21,468 bases of DNA from Gracilariopsis chorda (taxonomy: Eukaryota > Rhodophyta > Florideophyceae > Gracilariales > Gracilariaceae). The position numbers and the translations under genes are program-made. Shown piece after piece: positions 9,985 to 18,488 of the stretch; the stretch's first letter is position 1, and the number at the start of each line of letters is the position of its first letter. The stretch spans positions 1 through 21,468 of the forward strand of contig NBIV01000843.1 in NCBI GenBank assembly GCA_003194525.1, given 5' to 3'. Below the pieces are notes generated by a model. The model saw only the letters and a program-made list of their open reading frames with translations. It was not told the origin of the DNA and made no database searches.

Positions 9985-9989
9985 TTTTT
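9985..9989 (+). terminator. RNA polymerase III poly-T terminator, 5S unit 1
   Basis: A run of T directly after the 5S 3' end, followed by further long T runs up to about 10012. The same arrangement flanks the intact copy. Confidence 0.8.
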
Positions 9990-10222
9990 CCTTTTTTTTC
10001 CTTTTTTTTTCTTCCAACACTTCCATACACCACATCACTATCCAAGTCCTCACTTCCAATCCCCTCCTTCATCATCCCTCCCTCACCCTCACCCCATTCC
10101 CTCACATCACCTATCAACCGTACCAAACCTACAACCCTAACCCTTTACCCACCGCCTTCCGCACCACTTCCACCCCTTCCTTTCTGCTTGTCCCCTTTCC
10201 ATCAACCACCGCCACATCTTCT
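9990..10222 (+). repeat. Pyrimidine-rich downstream arm of 5S unit 1
   Basis: The strand is almost purine-free, with T runs and then CCT/ACC-rich sequence including CCCTAACCCTTTACCC. It matches 13453-13703 in reverse complement, with small length differences in C runs and two fewer CACCCT units. It is non-coding; the proline/serine-rich open frames across it come from its composition. Confidence 0.8.
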
Positions 10223-11100
10223 TCTATCCCTTGGCGATGTCACAATATCTTTTTGCTGAGTGCGAAGAAGGATACGATCAATAGTGTCGGATCCAAACCG
10301 ACTACGCCATATGTCCGGTAAGAACTAATGGCGCTAGCAGCTGGTACACGTATATCATCCACCACAAATAGAAGCCAACTCTCTATCCATTACCCATTGG
10401 TAAGCTAAAGGGTTGACCCTGATAGTTTTGCTACGAGATATCTACTTGACGGCTAATTTCCCGTTTTGGGCACTTCACCCGCTGTGGTATGTTGTTTTCC
10501 TCCACGAAGCATTAGAGAAAGCGATATGGATTGGCTATTGGGTTGCTTGGGGAAACCAGCATTGAAACAAGAACACGAATGGTAGTCCTCGAACACATTT
10601 GCAATGAAATCTTATAAACCGCAGCCCATACAAATTGTAACAGTACGTTAAGGCCGAATGCGGCATAGTCGCTCAAATGGCTGTCCCGCCGTGCAGCAAC
10701 CGTGGTACGCTCGTTCGCAACTACCCCGAACAGAGCCAGATCAGCTTTTCATGTCTGCCGAAACACCAGACATCGTCAATTTCGTTTATGAGTCGTCTCA
10801 CTTCCAAAGCTTCCTAGAAACGAAGATGGACAATGAAGAAGAGACATAATCCTTACTATAGAGAGCAACCAGAGCAACCAGTTAGAAACAAGAGAATGTG
10901 CTCCTCTTATGCTGATCGCAAGAACGAGGGAAATAGTAAGGAATCATCTTGCACGTCCAGGTGCTTTCGCAGCGGCTTTCGCAATCAAATACAGATTTCC
11001 ACCAACGACTAACCTTATCCTTGGTAAGGTTTTGCAGGGGTACAAAGTTTTTTAGAGATAACGCTCTACTCCTAAATCGTATCAAGCTTTTGCCATACGG
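10223..11100. other. Intergenic stretch, no gene identified
   Basis: Only short open frames on either strand and no recognisable domain or RNA gene. It lies between the 5S unit 1 arm and the end of the GH16 remnant. Confidence 0.45.
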
Positions 11101-11952
11101 TTAGCTTCGGCAGTAATATATTTCGAACCTGTTTGGTAGGTTTTCCGGTGCGTATTCACCAGGAAGTCCAAACCAGTCTGCAAAGACCTCGGAGTCAAGT
11201 TGCAGGTGTAGTCTCGTGTGCCAGTCTGTATTCTTTTTGCGACGGACTTCCACATCATTTAGATACATACTATATGTTCCTCGTCCACAGAAGACCAACC
11301 TTGATCTTTTCCTTGCTCAAGTCACGACCGACATCAACCTCAATTGGGGAAGCATCATCAATTTCTTTCTTCGGACCGCGGAATACGTGCGTGTTCATCA
11401 TGAACAAGTTTCTGATTGCCGCCCATTGGTAGGAGGCTTGCTGCTTGTAGAGTATTCAAACACATCAATCTCAAAATCTTTCCTGCTTCCAAACCAAAAA
11501 GGCGGAGCTAATGGCCGAATCCATAAGCTTGCAATATATCTCAAAGTAACCATACTTCCTTTTTCTCTCGAGTGCGAATGAATCCCGTCGAGTATTTCCG
11601 AAACCCGAGTAGTTTTGGATCACGTTTCATCACTCGCAGAACCTCATCGGTGGGTTGCTCTTCTCGGCTTGCAACAAAAAGTGATCCGCGTTCTATGTAC
11701 ACATTCCTGTAACTAAACCAGCCGATGCCGCGGCCGGCCCAATGTGGATTGTATCGAATCCACCGACTCTTCCGACCCCACGCTCCACGAAATCTGTCAA
11801 ATTCATCGGACATATCCCAGTCCTTCTCCCATCGCCATACCCTTCGAGGGTTTCACATATTGAGGAGGGGGAGCAAACGGCCCTGCCTCGTCAGGATCGT
11901 AGTTGAGCTTGGAATGTTCATGCGAATAACCATAATGTAAGTGTTCGTGTTT
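11101..11952 (-). pseudogene. GH16 glycoside hydrolase (agarase/porphyranase/carrageenase-like), frameshifted
   Basis: Read on the minus strand, the pieces line up as one GH16 catalytic domain. The N-terminal part is HYGYSHEHSKLNYDPDEAG, then WEKDWDMSDEFDRFRGAWG, a substrate-domain opening. Next come NPHWAGRGIGWFSYRNVYIE and GSLFVASREEQP, then YSTGFIRTREKKE. The catalytic motif EIDVFEY is at 11452-11472 (GH16 pattern E-[IL]-D-x-x-E: nucleophile, helper Asp, acid/base). Then come VGRDLSKEKIKVG, MYLNDVEVRR, DWHTRLHLQLDSEVF and DWFGLP. The end is NRFEIYYCRS with TAA at 11101-11103. The total, about 284 codons, is normal for a GH16 domain. Frame changes near 11850, 11545, 11400 and 11290 interrupt it. 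There is no in-frame ATG or signal peptide at the left end, so the start is unresolved. GH16 enzymes of this type cut or remodel galactan cell-wall polymers. The family call is solid on motifs; the substrate is not determined. Confidence 0.72.
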
Positions 11953-12033
11953 GAGATTTCAGACCGAGTGGTGAGTAGAACAGGCTCAGAATGATGCGGG
12001 AGAATTGGATGAAGGGAGATGGCAGAAGACGGG

Positions 12034-12039
12034 TATATA
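12034..12039 (-). promoter_or_regulatory. TATA-like candidate upstream of the GH16 remnant
   Basis: A TATATA motif on the minus strand, about 85 nt upstream of the first recognisable GH16 codons. It is supported by motif and position only. Confidence 0.25.
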
Positions 12040-13452
12040 CGAATAGGCTGCGCAGTGAACGGTAGGAATCAGGAGAGCTATTATAGAATCCAGGGTATGG
12101 CACTGACTTCGTGAATGCATGATTCGGTAGGGCCAAAGTGAGATGGTGCTGGTCGTAGTCTGAGATTACTTGGAATTGAAGATGTGCTGGGCCGAACCAC
12201 TGCAGCAATTAGGTACATCGCTACCCATTTCCCTAGCGCAGTTTGGAAACCATTCTAATGACTCCTTGGCTAGATGACGAAGACCTGAACCGGCACGTCC
12301 GTGGCGTGGTGTCGAAGGCCACAGACATGCATAGTGTGAAATGTGGCAGACCTATAACTTGCCTTTCAAGAAGGGTAGAAGTAGATGAAGTGGAAATGAC
12401 TTGGGCGGCCCAATTCCTGGTCCAGTCGTCAAGTAAAGCCGCAGTCGGTTCTGCGGTTGCTGAATGGCCCTTGGCTGCTTGTGCATGTCCAAACGGGTAT
12501 CACTTGGACAGTGAAAGAAGATCACATACCTTAAGAAGCGGGCATAGGCAGAAATAGTTTCGTGGCGGATATCAGATTGTAACAAAGGCGGCCAACAAGC
12601 GAAACAATAGGCTTTCCCACGCGATAAGAGGGAAAACGTTGTTATGGGGCGGTTATGGTCGATCATTCCCGGATTAGGCCAGTATTGTTGTAGGGACTCA
12701 CACAAGAGAAGTTCCTACTAATACCCAGGGCGCATTCCCTGGCTCCGCCCACTGTGGCAGGCGAAACTTGTTCTCCGTGGAGCCTTTTCCATGTTGGTGT
12801 GAGAGGTCTGCATCGCGCATTGAGCATCCTGCTGATGCAAATTAGAGGAAAGTGGAAGGTAACAAAACCTAGCAATGGCCTGGAAGCCAGCCTTCGAAGC
12901 AGTAACCAGATCACAGACCTAGTTCATTGAAGACGAATGTGACTTACCAGTTGACGAGATTATTAGAAAATGGCCTGTGAATGTGTTGGTGTACCTGGTG
13001 AGAGAACTTTTCTTTGAAAAGAAACGACCTGCGCTATGTAGGAATTAGACATAGGCACCCGTAAAGAGAGCGAGAGACAGAGAAGACGAAACAGAGCTTC
13101 GTGTTCCAGCAACAAGCGAGTAGCAAATGGAACAAAGTAGAATTCTGTTCACTGCATAAGGCGCAGTCGATATTGGAAGGAAAGAGCGCGTAGTAAAGAG
13201 CACGAGGAGGAGATGAACTTAGTGGGTGTAAGAAAGTTGTCGTATAGGGTGACAAAGCTTGATCATATGGTGTAAGAATGTGCGTTTGTGTGTGCTGGTT
13301 TTGCCAGGTTTCTGAGTGTAGATGAGCATTGCGCAGTTAAAGAGAACGACCTTCATCACGAGGAGTAGCACCCATATCTGAAGCGCAATTCTCAAACTTG
13401 GCCACGAAGAGCAAATGTTGAGAATTCTGTGCAGGTGATCGCATCTTTCTTC
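12040..13452. other. Mostly non-coding stretch with one possible exon
   Basis: No known domain on either strand. One stretch, 12923-13048 (+), reads 41 codons with protein-like composition (VDEIIRKWPVNVLVYLVREL) to a TAG and is preceded by CAGACCTAG, which could be a splice acceptor. No upstream exon could be connected. The rest shows only short overlapping frames. Confidence 0.35.
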
Positions 13453-13578
13453 GAAGATGTGGCGGTGGTTGATGGAAAGGGGACAAGCAGAAAGGAAGGG
13501 GTGGAAGTGGTGCGGAAGGCGGTGGGTAAAGGGTTAGGGTTGTAGGTTTGGTACGGTTGATAGGTGATGTGAGGGAAT

Positions 13579-13610
13579 GGGGTGAGGGTGAGGGTGAGGG
13601 TGAGGGAGGG
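13579..13610 (+). repeat. GGGTGA tandem run, G-quadruplex candidate
   Basis: Four GGGTGA units flanked by GGGG and GGGAGGG give six or more G3 runs within 32 nt on the plus strand. Unit 1 carries only two such units (10075-10098, as CCCTCA), so this is a variable short repeat. It lies downstream of the 5S terminator, on the strand opposite to 5S transcription. Confidence 0.6.
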
Positions 13611-13698
13611 ATGATGAAGGAGGGGGATTGGAAGTGAGGACTTGGATAGTGATGTGGGTGTATGGAAGTGTTGGGAAGAAAAAAAAGGAAAAAAAAGG

Positions 13699-13703
13699 AA
13701 AAA
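13699..13703 (-). terminator. RNA polymerase III poly-T terminator, 5S unit 2
   Basis: On the minus strand, a T run directly after the 5S 3' end, followed by two longer T runs (to about 13678). Confidence 0.75.
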
Positions 13704-13823
13704 ACATTCAACACCGGGGATTCCAGACCGATCCCTCATGTCAGTACTAGCCCGGCCCAACGCGGCTTAGCTTCGGAGTTCGGGATGGGATCCGGCGTTT
13801 GGCGACGTGGTATGGTTGAATGT
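13704..13823 (-). rRNA. 5S ribosomal RNA gene, complete (120 nt)
   Basis: Minus-strand gene of exactly 120 nt. It starts ACATTCAACCATACC and ends CCGGTGTTGAATGT, and the two ends pair as helix I (ACATTCAAC with GTTGAATGT). The body contains GGATCCCATCCCGAACTCC, then GAAGCTAAGCCGCG (A-box position) and TAGTACTGACATGAGGGATC (C-box position). The loop pattern is of plant/algal type. A poly-T terminator follows directly. It serves as the reference for the interrupted copy. Confidence 0.93.
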
Positions 13824-14020
13824 GATACTCACTCCACCGCCTGTTCCTACTTAAACTCTGTACTCTTCACCACATCCATATGAACACCCAGCTTGGCCAC
13901 AGCTTTCCTAAAAGCTTAAACCCTGTGCCACGCACTTTCAAAACGGCCGAAACTTATCCATCCTCTACTCTCTACCTACCTACCCGTGTAGCCACACAGT
14001 TTCGTATTCGTCACCCTTAT

Positions 14021-15100
14021 CCTGATACAAGGGGAATGCGCAACGGCATCATCATAGCAATGTTGTTGATACGTTCCAAACTGCGAACCATCCCTTTACC
14101 AAATGCCAGTTCGATACAGTATGAACGATCAGCAGCGTCTTTGCTCGCAGTGTGATTCTGTCAATAGAGGCAGCACAAAACTGCTTCATGTATGCATTCA
14201 TGACTGCAGTCGAGAATGGATAGAACTACGGTGTCGACCAGTGGTTGCTGTATTCAGAAGGGTGAGCATCCAGCACATGCGGATGTTAACAACTTTAACA
14301 AAACAATGAGGATAACATTACCAGGCAAACAAAAAAAGGACGAACAAAAGATGGAAATGATGGAGCGTAGACACAGGTACGGCAGTGGAATTTCGTGTGC
14401 GACTCAAACAAATGCAGTGCACCAGAAGGGCCCTAATCACGCTTGGTGCCGAAGAATGTCTGGCGATGTCAAGAATATCGAAGCACACACAAGTAAGTGG
14501 ACAGGACGCGTGTTGTGAAACCAAAAACTATATCATGGCTGGGTTGTAGTGTTGTTTGTTTCTTTTCACGAAGACGCAGTTGGGCAACAGGCAGATGACC
14601 AACGCATTATTGCAATTGCATCGCCCGCAAAAGGTGCAGAACCCAGAAGACGAAAGGCGGCGCAATGACATGGGTTATAGGGATACCATCGCGAAAACAT
14701 AACACCGTCGACGAGTCCAGTACTTGGCCGAGAAGTGGCGCAATGTGCCGAACACCAAACCAGCCGCTCGTAAAAACTGCCAGTACCCTTGGTACAGACG
14801 TGTCTACTCCGGTTGCGGTGCAAGTGCCAGGACTGGGACCCACGCAGCAACACGCATCGTTGAGACACGGCCGTCGTCAGCCCTTCGTCAGCGAATTATT
14901 TGGCACCTCTTGTCAAAATTGGCCGAGGCGTACCAGTCGCTGCCGCTGACATTCGTAACTTTGCATTCACAGGTGGCCAGCAGTTGCCCTGCCTCGCCTC
15001 CATCGCGCACTTCCCGTTCGTTACGGGCATTGTAAAACAACTCCCCTCGCGACCACCACAGGTCGAGCGCGTCCACCGTCGGCTGCCACGCCGCATTCCT
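14021..15100. other. Stretch without an identified gene
   Basis: Several open frames of 60-100 codons overlap on both strands. One plus-strand frame, 14724-15032 (beginning AEKWRNVPNTKPAARKN), has mildly basic protein-like composition, but I recognise no domain and no neighbouring exon. I would not call a gene here. Confidence 0.4.
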
Positions 15101-18100
15101 CTACGTCATTTCACACTCTCCGCTACTCTCGTCCAACAAAAAGCACGCAGCCCAAACAACCGACACAACTTTCCAACCGTGCGCGTCCACCGCTATTCGC
15201 ATCGGCCAATCGTCGAACACAAACGTACGCACTGCTTGCCCGTTTTCTGCGTTCCACACGCGCACCGTCTGGTCAGAGGAGCCCGACACAATACGCTTGC
15301 CGTCCGCACTCACGCCCACGCACTGAATAGGGAGAAGTGTGACCGACGAGCGGCGGCGTCAGCGCCTCCCCGCTGTGAGCGTCCCACAAGCGCACCGTCT
15401 TATCCACGGACCCCGACACAATGCGCGTTCCGTCCGCGCTCACAGCCACGTGTTGAACGAAAGACGTGTGACCGACCAGCGGCGGCGTCGGCGCCGGCGC
15501 CTCCCCGCTGTGCGCACTCCACACGCGCACCGTCTTGCCCCATGACCCTGACGCAATGCGCGTGCCATCCGCGATCACAGCCACGCACAAAACCGATTTA
15601 GTGTGACCGACTAGCGGCGGCGTCGCCGCCTCCCGCTGTGCGCCTTCCACACGCGCACCGTCTTATCCCCTGATCCCGACATAATGCGCTTGCCATCCCC
15701 GCTCACAACCACGCACAAAATGTCACCAATTGTGACCGACGAGCGGCTGCGTCAGCGCCTCTCCGCTATGCCCGTTCCAAACGCGCACCCGTCTTGTCCA
15801 TAGACCCCCGACACAATGCGCTTGCCATCCCGCACTCACAGCCACGCACGAAACCAAGTCAGTGTGACCGACGAAGCGGCGGCATCAGTGCTTCCTCGCT
15901 GCGCTGGCTCCACACGCGCACCGTATTGTCTCTTGACCCCGACACAAGCAAACTACCGTTGGAGCTAAACGCAACACATCTCACAAACTCTATGTGGCCC
16001 AAGAGCTGTGCCCCATCGCCTTACCGCTGCCTGTATCCCCATACTCGGATCTCGTGTTGTGAACTAGTAGACGCCACTCGCGTCCCGTCACAGTTGAACT
16101 CAACAAACCGCGATCCTGGAGCTGCAATGTATCCGAGGCACTCGACCACTCGCTCCATTTCCCCCGTTATCTCTATTCCACGTCGCAATTCTGCCGTTGC
16201 GATGCGCTGTCACAACGCTTCTCCGATCGCCCGTTGTGGCGAATGCTTCGCAACCAACATCGAGTAGCCACGCTTTGTCCTCTTCTTTCATGACGAAAGG
16301 GTGATGTTCGCAAACACCACTCGTTCTCGTGTGCTTTGAAACACCTATGGCTTTATCATCATCACCCAAAGGTAGCACGTTTCCAGAAAATCCAAGTATC
16401 ATCCTCCTCCATGCTTATGCTCATTACATATCCAGGAACGCGGATAATTTCCTCAGCATCACTTGGAGCTTCCAAAATTCCCAAGGATGCTTTCACCCAT
16501 GGTCTCGGCGCGCACTTTTCAATTTCCTCCACAAACTTCTTCGTCTGTTTGCATTTCGTCGCATGCCACAGCAAACGCCCGTGCAGTTGAAACCAAACTT
16601 CACGAGGGTTCTTGACGACTGTGGTGCAGCTCATGCGCGCAGCTCTGCTCACCATTTCGAGGTGCTTCTTGTGATTCGCATACCCGTAATTGCTGTTCTC
16701 TGCGATGGCTTTCCATGCTTCAGATCCTGCTCAACGGCGTAGATTCCATCCTTCACGAGACGTTTTGCGATCCATTGTGGCTTTGACAAAACCCACATCA
16801 GTTGGCACACATGTTCGGCATCCCGAAGAAGTCTACATACGTTTTCGTGAACGTAGCCGTCACCTTCTGTTTCCCACCACTCAAACGAAGTATCAACCCC
16901 ATCGAAGGCGTGGAGTGTAACTGTAAACCAGATCTCGGAACATTTTGTGTCTCTGACCTCTTTCTTCCGCCATTCGAGTCGCAATATCGAGAACAATGTC
17001 ATGCAACTGAATATATACCAAACCTCCATCATCTCGTTTCTGTGCAATGGACACTTCTTTGAACCTGTCCACAACTCGTTCAGCATCAGCCAAGTTCTCC
17101 ATTATCCCACAATTTATGAAGCATACGAGTCGAAACCTTCTGCTGCTTCTGAAGAACGCACAAAGCCCGAAACCGTTCGCAGTACCTTCCCTTACTGCTA
17201 CTTTTTCCAAAAACTTCGAGAGAAGCATCAACGATCTTGGGCAAATTGCCGTACCCTTCCATTGTAACATCATACATATCTCTTGTATGTGACAATATAT
17301 CCTGGTGAAACTTTGACCATGCATCTTGTCTCTCCTCTTGGCTCTTTGAGCGTGAGATATTCAACACTGCACTTCCGGCAAATACCACATGCGAGCGGAA
17401 GCCCGTCACAAATATCCAGAATAGCCTCGAATGCTTTCTTGTTCTCCTTGCTGAGGTCATACTCTGCATCAAACCCTGCGTGCTTCATCAGCATCCGGCG
17501 CGACAGTTCCCCGTGCGTGTCTTTCTTCTTGAATTCAATCACAATATGAGCCCGATTTAGAAAACGCTCATCTCCACTGTGTATATCATTCGACTCTTTT
17601 CGTTCATCATCGATTCAAGAGTGTTCAACACACCCGAGTCCAATGCCATTCACTCGCCAGATATCATCTACAAAAAACAAACAGGTGTGCGCACAGAACC
17701 AATCCGAGGCCTTCTCTGCTGCTGTTGCTAATGAACTTTCTCTTATATTCTTAGCCAATTGCTTACCCCCTGTCTTATCCACTACGGTTGCAATGCCCTC
17801 CACAATGCTCTTCATCGTCGCGTCATTCCCAAGTTGGATGTAAAGAAGTTCTCCAGGGAATACATTCTTCACTTCGGTTTCGTCAGCAAGGCCTCGCAAG
17901 GCGCATGTCTTCCCAACGCCGCCTTGTCCTCAAGCTAGAACAGCCACGACTTGGCTTTCTCCCAGGCAGAGAACAGCATCTTTCAGTTTTGCCTTCGCAT
18001 GTATCGCTTGTACTGTAGTCCAATATCCAGTCTCGGCGGGTTCCGTGGCACCGAATTTCCGACGCCGCAGTGTACTCATCTGGCTGCGGAGGTTGACGTG

Positions 18101-18488
18101 TTAACATTGGAGAGATTTTATCGTTCAGGAACTGGAACAACTCTTTGCTACGTGCTTCGCAGTCATCAAGTACGGATTCCATTCTCCTAACTTCTCTCCA
18201 GCGGTTGGCTTTGCTGATAAATTCCTCCAGTGATTCAAGAGCGTTCCTGTCTTCTTCTAACTCTTCCTTGAAGAGCCCTAACCTTTCATGTGTAACAGTA
18301 TCGAGTGTGAGCCTTTTCAAGCTCTGAAGTAGCCGAAGTACTCTTGCAGCCGCTGCATAATCTCGTTTGAGCCGACCAAGCTGCTTTCTATTGTCTTCAA
18401 TGATGTCGCCTCGGTCACAGTAACTCTTTACGATTGTTTCAAGCTTTGTAACCACCGTAACAACCGGATCAACCAAGGCAATATCCAT
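15101..18488 (-). CDS. NLR-type STAND protein: helical N-domain, NB-ARC, WD40 repeats (many frameshifts and one stop; possibly a pseudogene)
   Basis: Minus strand. The ATG at 18488-18486 starts an all-helical domain of about 150 residues (DPVVTVVTKLETIVKSY..., GLFKEELEEDRNALESLEEF), resembling four-helix cell-death domains. NB-ARC follows: Walker A GQGGVGKT at 17906-17929, Walker B CLFFVDDIW near 17658-17684, SRMIYT and SGDERFLNRAHIVIEF near 17530-17600 (sensor region), CDGLPLA at 17390-17410, and LHDIVLDIA near 16985 in the MHD-motif place. A helical linker (17080-16390) leads to WD40 repeats with D[GN]..I.SGS...TVR.W signatures, ending ESSGECEMT with a stop at 15101-15103. Such STAND proteins oligomerise on sensing a ligand with the repeats and then activate the N-domain, as in Apaf-1 and plant or fungal NLRs; the role here is inferred. 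About ten frameshifts and a TGA (17930-17932) just before Walker A interrupt the frame. All core motifs survive, so it is either recently dead or mis-sequenced. Confidence 0.78.
15320..15990 (-). repeat. Tandem ~129-bp repeats coding WD40 blades
   Basis: The plus-strand landmark GTGTGACCGAC (coding GHT on the minus strand) recurs near 15337, 15466, 15601, 15730 and 15862, spaced 129-135 bp, or 43-45 codons. Blades such as GTRIVSGSVDKTVRLWDAHS and GTRIASGSWGKTVRVWSAHS differ little even in DNA. The two inner-left copies are open; the 15601-15990 copies carry extra or missing C residues in C runs and one extra A. Confidence 0.82.

Larger units (their letters stand above)
3980..10222 (+). repeat. 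5S rDNA unit 1 (left arm of an inverted pair), interrupted by a retrotransposon
   Basis: Three pieces match, in reverse complement, the unit at 13453-14020: about 200 bp upstream of the 5S gene, the gene itself, and about 240 bp of pyrimidine-rich downstream sequence. Without the 5.67 kb insertion the arm is about 560 bp. Outside these limits the two loci no longer match. Confidence 0.85.
13453..14020 (-). repeat. 5S rDNA unit 2 (right arm of the inverted pair), uninterrupted
   Basis: The reverse complement matches unit 1 over the upstream region, gene and downstream pyrimidine tract. Since unit 1 reads rightward and this one leftward, the two 5S genes face each other, with about 3.7 kb between their 3' ends. 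Confidence 0.87.

Noticed and set aside
10130..10152. CCCTAACCC as an interstitial telomere
   Set aside because: Only about one and a half imperfect units, inside a conserved 5S flank; too short for a telomere remnant.
9929..10321. Pro/Ser/Thr-rich open frames across the pyrimidine tract, and their mirror at 13337-13760
   Set aside because: They follow from low-complexity non-coding sequence flanking the 5S genes and differ between copies by frameshifting length changes.
15320..15990. Regular repeats that might suggest a CRISPR-like or satellite array
   Set aside because: The spacing of 43-45 codons and the protein signature show that they are WD40 coding repeats.
14900..16267. Long plus-strand open frames rich in Arg, His and Pro
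   Set aside because: They lie antisense to the WD40 repeats and owe their length to the GC-rich repeat; the minus frames show the WD40 signature.
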